A DNA stretch of 64,000 nucleotides from GCA-002697625 sp002697625 (GCA_964004625.1 CAXFOB010000039.1:62001-126000); one strand, 5' to 3'; positions 44,865 through 54,173 are shown, numbered from the stretch's first letter. Made by a program: numbers and translations. The notes: generated from the sequence alone by a model not told the origin.

Positions 44865-47800
44865 TTAGTGACAAATGTGTTTTCCTGTATGACCCTCTCC
44901 TTCAATTGTATTGCAGTGATAATATTTTTCCTCTACAAATTCTACTTTTTGAGATTTTTGATCAGTATTCCCATTAATCATTTTATTAATAATTCTCATT
45001 TTTTCTTTAATATCCCTTTCCATTAGTTTCTCATTTTTTTCTTTATCAAATAATAATCTTCCATCTACATAAGTTTTTTCCGCCTTAGTATATACAGAAA
45101 GAGGATGTCCATCCCATATAACTATATCTGCATCTTTTCCAATTTTTATACTTCCCATTTTATCATCAAGATGAAGAAGTTTTGCAGGATTTAATGTTAC
45201 CATTTTCCACGCGTCTTCTTCGGAAGTCCCCCCATATTTTACCGCTTTTGCAGCTTCCTGATTTAATCTTCTTCCCATTTCTGCGTCATCCGAGTTGATT
45301 GCAGTTACTACTCCTTTATTATTGAGGATAGTAGCATTATATGGTATAGCGTCATTTACTTCAAACTTATAGGCCCACCAATCAGAGAAGGTGCTCGCTC
45401 CCGCTTCATGTTCTTTTAACTCGTTAGTAAGTTTATACCCTTCTAAAATATGAGTAAAGGTATTAATGGTAAAACCCATTGAATCAGCAACATGCATCAA
45501 CATATTTATTTCAGACTGAACATAAGAATGACAGGTAATGAATCTCTTAGAGTTTAAGATTTCGACTAAAGCATTTAATTCTAAATCTTCTCTTGGAGGA
45601 GAAGTTTTTCTTTTCTTAAAGATAAGGAGACTATTATATTTATCCCAAGCGTCTTGATATGCTCTTGCTCTGTAAAACGCGTCATAAAAAACTTGTTCTA
45701 CCCCCATTCTGGTTTGAGGGAAACGAATAGTGTTAAAATTACCCCAATTAGATTGTTTTACATTTTCACCCAGAGCAAATTTAATAAAACCGTCCGCACC
45801 CTTTATTTTCATTTCTTCTGCAGAACTCCCCCATCTTAATTTAATAAGTGCTGACTGACCACCAATAGGATTAGCAGATCCGTGTAATAACTGAACTGCG
45901 GTAACTCCCCCAGATAACTGACGATAAATATTATGATCATTTGGATTGATTACATCTCCAATACTTACTTCCGCGGTTACTGATTGACTGCTCTCATTAA
46001 CTCCTCTACTGATAGCAATGTGAGAATGTTCATCAATAATTCCACAGGTAATATGTTTGTTTGAACCATCAATAATTTGTACTTGAATTTTTGATTTTGG
46101 AAATACCATCTCTATCGTAAGATCTTTCCCAATAGCAATAATTTTTCCATCATTGATTGCTATATCTGTATTTTCTAAAATTCCTTCTTCTTCATTAGTC
46201 CAAATAGTTGCATGCTTAATAATAGTTGGAACTGATACTATTTCATATGCATTTCCATAAGATTTATTTGGAGTCCAAATTGCAGGAATAATAGTGTCAT
46301 ATTCTATTTTAAAATCCTTTTTCTTTTCTGTTATTAACGAATCTCTAGACATGGTAAATTCAATATTTTCCCCATTCAAATTTTGATATTTACCTTTGAA
46401 CAATCCATCTATAAAATCCGCTGAAGCTCTTTTGGATATGTTTTTTGTATTAAAAACTATGTTATTGTCATCTTTAGTAACCTCATAAGATACTGATATT
46501 GTATCTGAGATTATCTCTACCATTTTTGGTTTATCAATAGATCCAGATATAAAAATGTTTTTAGTTTCATTTTCAGATTTAAAAGTATAGTGTCCTCTAA
46601 TATCAATATCGTCTTTTATATTTATAATATTTTGTCTTCCACTTGTCCAATTTTCATAAATTTTTCCATCTTCAAAAATGTCAGAACTGCAGATAATGAA
46701 GTTTGCTTTTTTTCCTTTTTCAAGAGTTCCTAGTATGTTTTCGCCTCCAACCAATTCTGCTGGGTTAATGGTTAGTGCGCGTAAAGCATCTTCTTTGGAA
46801 AGACCTTTTTCAATTGTTGTTCTAAGGTTTTTTATAAAATCTCTATGATCTTCTAAATCAGACATTGTGAAACAAAATTTTATAGAATTCTCAGATAAAA
46901 TCCTGGAGTTAAAAGGAGCTGTTTCCCAATGCTTTAATTTGGAGAGTGTAATTATATCACTTTCTTGAGGGTTTTTAATTTCATATTTTAAAGGGTAATT
47001 TAAAGGTAATATTATTGAAAAATTATAAGATTTCAATTCTTCAATTCTTTGATATTCTTTTCCATTTCCTTTTACAATAAAATCAATCTCAAACTCATCT
47101 GATATTTTATAAATCCTACTATAGTCTGTTACTAAATTAGATTCAAAAACATGAGGAAGATCCATTTGCTCATTAAATGCATTGAAAGATAAATTAGTTG
47201 TTTTATTATTATTCTTATGCCAGTAAGCATCTAAAAAAAGTTGTTTTAAAAGAGCTACGCTTCCCATCAGAGAAGTTGGATATCTCTGCCTAGAGACTCC
47301 CTTGTTAAATGAAAAAAATGAAGCAGCTTTTTCAGAAAGGATACTGTTTTGTTCCTTCTCATTAGATAACGAAACTAAGCACCCTGTTCCTCTAGATATT
47401 CCGTCTTGTTGGTGTGTTAATACTACTCCAAAACCAGATTTCAAATAATTTTCAGTTTGTTTTTCGTTATATGTAAATCGATCCACTGCATTTATTTCTG
47501 GGTGAATTGATTCATTCCAATGATATGCCCCTTCTTTTTTACTGTCATATTGGGGACGATAAACATATTCTCCTTTTGGTGGTTTTATTAATCCATAATC
47601 TGAATATAAATCAATAAAAGAAGGATATATATAATCTCCTTTCATATCTTTAATAATTGCCCCTTCTGGAATTGAAACAATACTATCGACTGCAAGTATT
47701 TTATCCTCCTGAATTAAAAGAGTTCCATTTCTAAATTTTTTGTCAGGAGAAACAATTAAATGTGCATTTGTAAAAGCATAAATAGGTGCAAAAGTAGATT

Positions 47801-47882
47801 TCACTCCGTTTTCCGGGAAACTCTCTTGAGCGAATGCGGGTGGTATTATTACTAGTAAAAGTATAATTTTTATAAACTTCAT
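44865..47882 (-). CDS. Large two-domain secreted amidohydrolase
   Basis: A 1005-residue protein with a signal peptide (residues 1-18, ending PAFAQ) and two amidohydrolase domains. The first (about 30-440) lacks the HxH metal motif (YPSFIDLYSDYGL). The second (about 550-975) has a full ligand set: IDEHSHIAI (HxH), ITCHSYVQ, TFTHILEG and INSDDAEM, and ends with GSIKIGKDADIVIWDGHP. A C-terminal tail carries YHC and HICH clusters. This looks like a pseudo-enzyme and enzyme pair fused in one chain, transcribed with a third, degenerate copy. Substrate is unknown; periplasmic cyclic amides or dipeptide-like compounds are possible. Confidence 0.8.
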   Translation of the reverse strand: MKFIKIILLLVIIPPAFAQESFPENGVKSTFAPIYAFTNAHLIVSPDKKFRNGTLLIQEDKILAVDSIVSIPEGAIIKDMKGDYIYPSFIDLYSDYGLIKPPKGEYVYRPQYDSKKEGAYHWNESIHPEINAVDRFTYNEKQTENYLKSGFGVVLTHQQDGISRGTGCLVSLSNEKEQNSILSEKAASFFSFNKGVSRQRYPTSLMGSVALLKQLFLDAYWHKNNNKTTNLSFNAFNEQMDLPHVFESNLVTDYSRIYKISDEFEIDFIVKGNGKEYQRIEELKSYNFSIILPLNYPLKYEIKNPQESDIITLSKLKHWETAPFNSRILSENSIKFCFTMSDLEDHRDFIKNLRTTIEKGLSKEDALRALTINPAELVGGENILGTLEKGKKANFIICSSDIFEDGKIYENWTSGRQNIINIKDDIDIRGHYTFKSENETKNIFISGSIDKPKMVEIISDTISVSYEVTKDDNNIVFNTKNISKRASADFIDGLFKGKYQNLNGENIEFTMSRDSLITEKKKDFKIEYDTIIPAIWTPNKSYGNAYEIVSVPTIIKHATIWTNEEEGILENTDIAINDGKIIAIGKDLTIEMVFPKSKIQVQIIDGSNKHITCGIIDEHSHIAISRGVNESSQSVTAEVSIGDVINPNDHNIYRQLSGGVTAVQLLHGSANPIGGQSALIKLRWGSSAEEMKIKGADGFIKFALGENVKQSNWGNFNTIRFPQTRMGVEQVFYDAFYRARAYQDAWDKYNSLLIFKKRKTSPPREDLELNALVEILNSKRFITCHSYVQSEINMLMHVADSMGFTINTFTHILEGYKLTNELKEHEAGASTFSDWWAYKFEVNDAIPYNATILNNKGVVTAINSDDAEMGRRLNQEAAKAVKYGGTSEEDAWKMVTLNPAKLLHLDDKMGSIKIGKDADIVIWDGHPLSVYTKAEKTYVDGRLLFDKEKNEKLMERDIKEKMRIINKMINGNTDQKSQKVEFVEEKYYHCNTIEGEGHTGKHICH

Positions 47883-47958
47883 ATTTTAAATATTAAAGGC
47901 GCAATTTACCAATTTTTAACAAACTAAATTTTGTTTCTTTGCATCATATTAAAAAAAC

Positions 47959-48159
47959 ATGAAAAATTTTCTTTCATTAATAACCCCCAAATTTATTTCT
48001 GATAGCTTACAGATATATAGAAAATCTGGTTTTAAAGGTCTTATTAAAGAGAAGGGGTGGAAGTTTGTTTTCTTTTTTTTCATGTTTTATTTAATCAGAG
48101 ATTCCATTATATATATTTTGATACCATATTTAATTGGTAAGCCAATTTTTAATTGGTAA
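47959..48159 (+). CDS. Small conserved membrane protein, unknown function
   Basis: A 66-residue protein: an amphipathic, basic N-terminal half (residues 1-34, with YRKSGFKGLIKEKGWK) and one hydrophobic helix (about 35-60), ending GKPIFNW. The pattern of a soluble helix, a basic patch and a single FYLIRDSIIYI helix resembles small proteins I have seen in other Bacteroidota, but no function is known. It is divergent from the large amidohydrolase. The stop codon lies inside a 19-base tandem duplication. Confidence 0.65.
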   Translation: MKNFLSLITPKFISDSLQIYRKSGFKGLIKEKGWKFVFFFFMFYLIRDSIIYILIPYLIGKPIFNW

Positions 48160-48169
48160 ATTAATTTTT
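48132..48169. repeat. 19-base tandem duplication across the stop codon of the small protein
   Basis: AATTGGTAAGCCAATTTTT (48132-48150) is followed at once by AATTGGTAAATTAATTTTT (48151-48169); 16 of 19 positions agree. The stop codon is in the second copy. The join also forms CCAATT-TTT-AATTGG (48142-48156), a short hairpin, and the -7-like TAATTTTG of the next gene follows at 48172-48179. Confidence 0.7.
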
Positions 48170-48189
48170 AATAATTTTGTAAAAAAAAA

Positions 48190-48558
48190 ATGATGAAAAC
48201 ATATCAGGCTAATCTAATCAATAGTTTAACATTAATTTTAATGCCAATTTGGGCTTACCTTACTTTTGAAGCGACAGCTGAAAAGCCAGAGCAATCAATA
48301 ACAGCTTTGATTCCTCTATTTTTGGGAGTCATATTATTATTATTTCATAAAGGAGTAAAAAATAATAATAAAATAATCGCTCATCTGGCTGTTTTGATTA
48401 CCTTAATAGCTATTGCTGGTAACGCGTCAAAACCATTAATTTCTGCGATAGAAGAGGGTAGAACTCTTGGTATTGTTAGAACATCCTTAATGATTTTAAC
48501 ATCAGTAATTGCAATGATAACATTTGTAAAAAGCTTTGTACAAGCAAGAAGGAAATAA
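48190..48558 (+). CDS. Four-helix membrane protein, unknown function
   Basis: A 122-residue integral membrane protein with four predicted helices: about 8-26, 38-53, 63-78 and 95-116. It has a short charged loop (EATAEKPEQS) after helix 1 and a basic C-terminus (QARRK). Small proteins of this layout occur across Bacteroidota and Planctomycetota without a known role. The start may be either of two consecutive ATG codons, which follow a run of ten A. It precedes hflX by six bases and probably shares its transcript. Confidence 0.7.
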   Translation: MMKTYQANLINSLTLILMPIWAYLTFEATAEKPEQSITALIPLFLGVILLLFHKGVKNNNKIIAHLAVLITLIAIAGNASKPLISAIEEGRTLGIVRTSLMILTSVIAMITFVKSFVQARRK

Positions 48559-48564
48559 AATTAA

Positions 48565-49731
48565 TTGCAAGAGAAAGCGATCCTAATAGGTTTAATTACC
48601 CCAGAAGTAACCCTAGAACTTGTTGAAGAATATTTATTAGAATTAGATTTTTTGGCCAGAACAGCTGGAGCTAAAACTGTAAAACAATTTACTCAGAAAT
48701 TACCACATCCGGATAATAAAACTTTTTTAGGGAAAGGAAAAACAGAAGAGGTTTGTGAGTTTGTAGAAGCCAATGAAATTGATATCATAATTTTTGATGA
48801 TGAGCTTTCTCCTTCTCAGTTACGAAACATTGAGAGAATTTATAAATGTAAGATATTAGATAGAAGCAACTTGATTCTTGATATTTTTGCCTCCCGAGCG
48901 CAAACGGCAAAAGCTCGTACTCAGGTAGAATTAGCTCAATATCAATACCTCTTACCGCGGTTAACCCGAATGTGGACTCACTTAGAAAGACAAAAAGGTG
49001 GTATTGGTATGAGAGGTCCTGGAGAAACACAAATCGAAACAGATAGAAGAATTATTAAAGATAAGATATCTCTCTTAAAAAAGAAAATGGTAAAGATTGA
49101 CAAGCAAGGATTTACCCAAAGACAAAGGAGAGAGCACTTAATTAGAGTTGCTTTAGTTGGTTATACTAATGCTGGGAAATCTACTTTAATGAATAGTTTG
49201 AGTAAGTCAGATATATTTGCGGAAAACAAGTTATTTGCTACACTTGATACAACTGTAAGAAAAGTAGTTTTTCAAAACCTTCCTTTTTTACTTGCGGATA
49301 CTGTTGGATTTATCCGAAAGCTCCCACATCAACTTGTAGAATCCTTTAAGACAACTCTAGATGAGGTTAGAGAATCTGATTTATTATTACATGTAGTAGA
49401 TATTTCAAACGCTTCATTTGAAGATCATATAGACGTAGTTGAAAGAACAATAGCAGAGATTGGAGCTTCAGATATTCCTTCCTTGATTGTTTTTAATAAG
49501 ATTGACAAATATACATTTACTGCAAAGGCCGAAGATGATCTAACTCCGATGACTAAAGAAAATATTTCGTTAGAAGACTTGAAACAAACTTGGATGGCTA
49601 AATCCAACAATGATGCAATATTTATTTCGGCATTAAATAAAACTCATTTTGTAGAATTAAGATCCTTGCTATATGAAAGAATAAAGCAGTTACATATAAA
49701 AAGATATCCATATAATAATTTCTTATATTAG
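48565..49731 (+). CDS. hflX: Ribosome-associated GTPase HflX
   Basis: GTPase that binds the 50S subunit and splits stalled or hibernating ribosomes. The 388 residues show the HflX N-terminal domain (FLGKGKTEEV), the Gly-rich GGIGMRGPGETQIETDRR block near 150-170, and the G domain: G1 GYTNAGKSTLMN, G3 DTVGF and G4 NKID. The start is TTG (48565-48567): a TAA in frame lies immediately upstream, and the next in-frame ATG would delete over 130 residues of conserved sequence. Its 3' end overlaps the ABC exporter gene by four bases. Confidence 0.95.
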   Translation: MQEKAILIGLITPEVTLELVEEYLLELDFLARTAGAKTVKQFTQKLPHPDNKTFLGKGKTEEVCEFVEANEIDIIIFDDELSPSQLRNIERIYKCKILDRSNLILDIFASRAQTAKARTQVELAQYQYLLPRLTRMWTHLERQKGGIGMRGPGETQIETDRRIIKDKISLLKKKMVKIDKQGFTQRQRREHLIRVALVGYTNAGKSTLMNSLSKSDIFAENKLFATLDTTVRKVVFQNLPFLLADTVGFIRKLPHQLVESFKTTLDEVRESDLLLHVVDISNASFEDHIDVVERTIAEIGASDIPSLIVFNKIDKYTFTAKAEDDLTPMTKENISLEDLKQTWMAKSNNDAIFISALNKTHFVELRSLLYERIKQLHIKRYPYNNFLY

Positions 49732-51551
49732 GATATATTCTGTAAATCTATTAGTTGTTTATAATGGCCTCCAAGCTTTACAAGCTCTGTGTGGTTTCCT
49801 CTTTCTACGATTCTCCCTTTATGTAAAACAATAATCTCATCTGCATCTTTTATAGTAGACAACCTGTGAGCTATCACTAATGTTGTTCTTTCTTTCATTA
49901 AATTAGAAAGAGCATTTTGGACTAATTTCTCAGATTGAGTATCTAAGGAAGATGTCGCTTCATCTAAAATTAAAAAATCAGGATTCTTAAGAATTGCACG
50001 TGCAATACTAATTCTTTGCTTCTGACCTCCAGAAAGTTTATCTCCTTTTTCACCAATATTTGTATCATATCCAAGCTCAGATTCTAAGATAAATTCTTCA
50101 GCATTTGCTATTTGTGAGGCTTCAATTACTTCCTCTTTACTCGCTTTAGGATTACCTATCAAAATATTGTTATAAATAGTGTCGTTAAACAGTATAGATT
50201 CTTGAGAGACAACTCCCATTAATTGTCGTAAATCTGATATTTTTATATCTTTTATATTGGTGTTATCAATACAGATTTCCCCTTCATTTATATCATAAAA
50301 ACGAGCACACAAATCTGCTATAGTAGACTTACCACTACCAGATTTTCCTACAATAGCAATTGTTTTCCCCTTACTAATACTAAAACTAATTTTATTAATA
50401 ATTGTAGTATTCTCATACCGAAAACTCACATTATTTATACTGACCTTTTTTGCTATTTTGTTTATAGAAATAGGATTTTCGGCATCAGTTATATTGTTTT
50501 CAGCATCCATCAATTTATATACTCTAGCAGATGCAGCTGCTCCTTTTTGTAATCTGTAGTAGGCAGTAGTGAATGATTTTGCTGGAGGAATTATTTGTGA
50601 GAATATTAATATATACCCAATAAATTCTTCTGCACTTAAAAGAGAATCTCCACCTAAAACTAATTTTCCTCCAAACCACATTACTATAACCATTATTATA
50701 GTACTTAGGAATTCACTCATAGGAGAGGACATATCTTTCTTACGGAGTAAAGAGGTCATTAATGATTGATATTTTTTACTTTCTCTATTAAACTTGTTGT
50801 GAGCATTTTTTTCTGAGTTAAACAACTTAATTACTTTTAATCCACCTATATTTTCATCTAATACAGATAAAATATCACCCATTTTTCCTTGACTTTTTTC
50901 TGAAGATTTTTTTAGACTTTTACCAATTTTAGCTATTATAAAACCTGTAATAGGAAAAAGTAAAATAACAAACAAAGTTAATTGAGGGCTTAGTATAATA
51001 AGAGTTATTAAATATATTATTATTTGTAATGGGTCCCGAAAAATCATTTCTAAGGAACTCATAATAGACCATTCAATTTCTACTAAATCAGTAGTCATTC
51101 TTGATGTAATATCTCCTCTTCTCTTTTCAGTAAAAAAACCAATTGGTAACGAAATAACTTTTTTATGAAGATTAGTTCTTAAATCATGAACTACGCCATT
51201 TCTTATAGGCGTTAAAAAATACAATGAAAGGTATCTAAAAAGATTTCTGAAGAAGAAAGTAATAAGTATTAATGCGCATATAAAAAATAGTGCATCTAAT
51301 TTTTCTCCTGATTCTATTATGGTATTTATTTCAAAATAAAAATGATCTTTAATAGATTCGGGAGTTAAAGAAAAACTATCGGGTTGTATATTTTCCACTT
51401 CAATTGTTCCAAAAAGTAATCCCAAAAAAGGAATTGCCATTGTAAGAGATACTAAAGAAAAAAAGACGGTAAGAATATTAAAAACTATATTTAAAATAGC
51501 ATATATATAATACCGTTTAGCATATTTTAATATTCTAAAAAAATCTTTCAT
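49728..51551 (-). CDS. ABC exporter, MsbA-like (membrane and ATPase fused)
   Basis: A 607-residue half-transporter. The membrane domain (about 1-330) has six helices. The ATPase domain has Walker A GKSGSGKST, the Q loop (VSQESILF), signature LSGGQKQRISIARA, Walker B FLILDEATSSLD and the H loop IAHRLSTI. It resembles the MsbA/lipid A flippase type that all Bacteroidota carry in several copies, so lipid A or another lipid is a likely substrate but not certain. It works as a homodimer. The -7 element is five bases from the ATG. Confidence 0.92.
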   Translation of the reverse strand: MKDFFRILKYAKRYYIYAILNIVFNILTVFFSLVSLTMAIPFLGLLFGTIEVENIQPDSFSLTPESIKDHFYFEINTIIESGEKLDALFFICALILITFFFRNLFRYLSLYFLTPIRNGVVHDLRTNLHKKVISLPIGFFTEKRRGDITSRMTTDLVEIEWSIMSSLEMIFRDPLQIIIYLITLIILSPQLTLFVILLFPITGFIIAKIGKSLKKSSEKSQGKMGDILSVLDENIGGLKVIKLFNSEKNAHNKFNRESKKYQSLMTSLLRKKDMSSPMSEFLSTIIMVIVMWFGGKLVLGGDSLLSAEEFIGYILIFSQIIPPAKSFTTAYYRLQKGAAASARVYKLMDAENNITDAENPISINKIAKKVSINNVSFRYENTTIINKISFSISKGKTIAIVGKSGSGKSTIADLCARFYDINEGEICIDNTNIKDIKISDLRQLMGVVSQESILFNDTIYNNILIGNPKASKEEVIEASQIANAEEFILESELGYDTNIGEKGDKLSGGQKQRISIARAILKNPDFLILDEATSSLDTQSEKLVQNALSNLMKERTTLVIAHRLSTIKDADEIIVLHKGRIVERGNHTELVKLGGHYKQLIDLQNIS

Positions 51552-51556
51552 CTGTG

Positions 51557-51593
51557 CAAATGTAAGGATAAGAAAATAGAAAAGCTATCTTTG
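51557..51593. promoter_or_regulatory. Divergent -7 elements for the ABC exporter and rbfA
   Basis: Minus strand: TACATTTG (51557-51564), five bases from the exporter ATG. Plus strand: TATCTTTG (51586-51593), four bases from the rbfA ATG. Both fit TAnnTTTG, and both predict leaderless or near-leaderless mRNA. No -33 TTG at standard spacing is seen on either strand. Confidence 0.55.
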
Positions 51594-51597
51594 CAGT

Positions 51598-51936
51598 ATG
51601 GAAACTACACGACAAAAGAAAGTATCAAAATTGATTCAGAAGGAATTATCAATAATTTTTCAGAAGGAGACCCGTCAGTTTTTAGGAAAAATTTTAGTAA
51701 CGGTAACAGGAGTCAGGGTGTCTCCTGATTTATCTGTTGCTAAATCTTATTTAAGTATCTTCCCTGTCAAAAATCCTGAAGAAGCTCTTTTAATTTTAAA
51801 CGATAATAAAAAGGTTTTTAGAACTTTACTGGCTAATAGTTGCAGAAATCAGTTAAGGATTGTTCCAGAATTGATTTTCTACTTGGATGATTCTGCAGAA
51901 TATGCTGAAGAGATTGATAGATTACTAAAGAAATAA
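51598..51936 (+). CDS. rbfA: 30S ribosome-binding factor RbfA
   Basis: KH-like protein needed for late 30S subunit maturation and cold growth. The 112 residues carry the family pattern: RQKKVSKLIQKELSIIFQ at the N-terminus, TGVRVSPDLSVAKSYLSIFP in the middle, and a C-terminal PELIFYLDDSAEYAEEIDRLL. The compact length is normal for Bacteroidota. It is followed ten bases later by the lolE-like permease gene, an association common in this phylum. Confidence 0.94.
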   Translation: METTRQKKVSKLIQKELSIIFQKETRQFLGKILVTVTGVRVSPDLSVAKSYLSIFPVKNPEEALLILNDNKKVFRTLLANSCRNQLRIVPELIFYLDDSAEYAEEIDRLLKK

Positions 51937-51946
51937 TTTCTAAAAA

Positions 51947-53161
51947 ATGAAATTCGCTTTTTTTATAGCAAAACGATACCTGTTTACTAAAAAGAATAAA
52001 AGTATAGTAAATATTATTTCCTATATATCTTTATTAGGAGTGGCAATAGGAACAGCTGCATTAGTAATAGTACTTTCAGTTTTTAATGGTTTTGAAGGCA
52101 TTGTTTTGGATATGTATAATTCATTTGATCCTCACATCAAGGTTGGTGCAACAAAAGGAAAAACTTTTTTCATAAAAGATGTAGAGGATAAATTAATGAA
52201 AATGAAAGGAGTAGAAAATTACTCTTTTGTTCTCGAAGAAAAAGTATTTATAGACAATAATGGGAACGAACAGATTGTAGATGTAAAAGGAGTGGATTCA
52301 AATTATTCTCAATTAGTAAATATAGATAGCGTTCTTAAAATTGGAGAATATTTTGACAATAATTTTTACAGAAATAAAAATGTACTGGTATTAGGAGCTG
52401 GAGTTTCTTATAATCTTTCAATAGACATACATAATATCAATAGTCAATTAGTTGTAACTGTACCTAATAAAAATTCAAAATACATAAAAAATAGCTCCGA
52501 TATAACTAGAACAGCATTTACTCCTTTGGGTATTTTTTCTGTACAATCAGAATACGACAATAAATACGTTTTAGCTCCACTATCACGTGTGCAGAAGATG
52601 TTAGATAGAGAAGGAGAGTCTTCAGATCTAGAAATCTGTTTGTCTGATCCTGAAAAAATGCAAGAAATAAAAAATGATTTAGAACAATTGATAGGAGAGG
52701 GGTTTGTTGTAAAAACAAGATTGGAACAACATGACTTTTTGTATAAATTATTGCGCTCTGAAAAATTAGCTGTGTTTATTATCCTTACTTTTATTATGAT
52801 ACTTTCAAGTTTTAATATTATTAGTTCTTTAAGTATGCTTATGATTGATAAAAAAGATGATATTAAAACCTTCTGGAATTTAGGAAGTTCTAAGAATCAG
52901 ATAAGAAATATCTTTTTTATAAAAGGTTTTTTGGGGGTACTGTTAGGAAGTTGTATAGGTATTGTTATTGGAGTCTTATTTGCAGTGTTACAACAACAAT
53001 TTGGATTGATTACTATGGAAGGAAATTTTGTGGTAAATAATTACCCTGTAAAAATAGATGTAATAGATGTACTGATAGTAGAGATAACTGTAATTATTAT
53101 TGGATTGATTGCTTCTTATTATCCATCAAAAGTATTAACAGACAAATTTATTTTGAATTAA
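51947..53161 (+). CDS. LolC/LolE-family lipoprotein-releasing permease
   Basis: Membrane subunit of an ABC system that extracts lipoproteins from the inner membrane. The 404 residues have the MacB/LolE layout. An N-terminal helix (about 20-45, in NIISYISLLGVAIGTAALVIV) is followed by a large periplasmic domain (about 50-265) and then three C-terminal helices with the FtsX-like permease fold. The SVFNGFEG motif after helix 1 is typical of LolC/E. Bacteroidota usually have one such protein that forms a homodimer. Its end overlaps the dus gene by 14 bases on the other strand. Confidence 0.9.
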   Translation: MKFAFFIAKRYLFTKKNKSIVNIISYISLLGVAIGTAALVIVLSVFNGFEGIVLDMYNSFDPHIKVGATKGKTFFIKDVEDKLMKMKGVENYSFVLEEKVFIDNNGNEQIVDVKGVDSNYSQLVNIDSVLKIGEYFDNNFYRNKNVLVLGAGVSYNLSIDIHNINSQLVVTVPNKNSKYIKNSSDITRTAFTPLGIFSVQSEYDNKYVLAPLSRVQKMLDREGESSDLEICLSDPEKMQEIKNDLEQLIGEGFVVKTRLEQHDFLYKLLRSEKLAVFIILTFIMILSSFNIISSLSMLMIDKKDDIKTFWNLGSSKNQIRNIFFIKGFLGVLLGSCIGIVIGVLFAVLQQQFGLITMEGNFVVNNYPVKIDVIDVLIVEITVIIIGLIASYYPSKVLTDKFILN

Positions 53162-54149
53162 ATTCATAATTCTTAAATTTTACTGCAACTTCATCTAAAG
53201 TCTCTTGTATTTCTTCTTTTGTATCAGAGGTTACCATTTTTATTCTATAGGGTTTAAAGTCTATTATCCCTTTAAAGTAATTGGTATAATGCCTTTTCAT
53301 TTCAGCAATACCTAATACCTTTCCTTTCCACTCAATGGAGTGATTAAGGTGTTGTTTACAGGCTTCAACTCTTTCTATCATTGTTGGTCTATCTATATGT
53401 TTTCCGGTTTTTAAGAAATGTTTTATTTCATTAAAAATCCAAGGGTTACCAATAGAGGCTCTACCAATCATTGCTCCGTCCAAACCAAATTCATCTCTCA
53501 TTAGTTTTGCTTTTTCTGGGCTATCAATATCACCATTTCCAAAAACAGGAATATTAATTCTGGGGTTATCTTTTACTGCTTTTATCAGAGTCCAGTCTGC
53601 AGAACCTTTATACATCTGTTTTCTAGTTCTTCCATGTATAGAAATTGCTTGTATCCCAACATCTTGTAATCTTTCAGCTACTTCTACAATATATTTCGTG
53701 TTGTCATCCCATCCTAATCTGGTTTTTACTGTTACAGGTAATTTTGTAGAGTTTACAATTTGTTTAGTCATTTCTACCATTTTCGGAATGTCCCTAAGAA
53801 TTCCTGCTCCCGCCCCTTTATTTGCAACTTTCTTGACAGGACAACCATAATTTATATCAATAATTTCAGGCTTGACTCTTTCGCAAATTCTTGTAGCTTC
53901 CATCATGCTATCAATATTATTTCCGAAAATTTGAATTCCAATAGGTCGTTCAAAATCATAAATATCCAACTTCTGAGTACTTTTGTCCGCATCTCTAATT
54001 AAACCTTCTGAGGAAATAAATTCTGTAAACATTAAATCTGCACCATGTTTCTTGCAAAGAGCACGAAATGGAGGGTCGCTAACATCTTCCATTGGAGCTA
54101 ACAGAAGGGGGAACTCTCCTAAATCTATATTTCCTATTTTTACTGCCAT
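53148..54149 (-). CDS. tRNA-dihydrouridine synthase (DusB-like)
   Basis: FMN-dependent enzyme that reduces uridines in the tRNA D-loop. The 333 residues start at ATG 54147-54149 (MAVKIGNIDLGEFPLLLAPME, the family's opening); a TTG at 54197 would run through the promoter into the neighbouring gene. The active-site Cys is in INYGCPVKKV near residue 100, the FMN-binding motifs are SIHGRTR and FGNGDI, and GAMIGRASIGNPW follows. It resembles DusB of the E. coli set. The -7 element TATTTTTG is seven bases upstream. Confidence 0.94.
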   Translation of the reverse strand: MAVKIGNIDLGEFPLLLAPMEDVSDPPFRALCKKHGADLMFTEFISSEGLIRDADKSTQKLDIYDFERPIGIQIFGNNIDSMMEATRICERVKPEIIDINYGCPVKKVANKGAGAGILRDIPKMVEMTKQIVNSTKLPVTVKTRLGWDDNTKYIVEVAERLQDVGIQAISIHGRTRKQMYKGSADWTLIKAVKDNPRINIPVFGNGDIDSPEKAKLMRDEFGLDGAMIGRASIGNPWIFNEIKHFLKTGKHIDRPTMIERVEACKQHLNHSIEWKGKVLGIAEMKRHYTNYFKGIIDFKPYRIKMVTSDTKEEIQETLDEVAVKFKNYEFNSK

Positions 54150-54156
54150 ATTTTCA

Positions 54157-54164
54157 CAAAAATA
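54157..54164 (-). promoter_or_regulatory. -7 element of the dus gene
   Basis: CAAAAATA on the plus strand reads TATTTTTG on the minus strand, matching TAnnTTTG, and ends seven bases before the ATG. It lies only ten bases from the divergent protease ATG (54174), whose own promoter must therefore overlap the dus transcription unit or be absent. Confidence 0.5.
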
Positions 54165-54173
54165 GTAAAGCTT

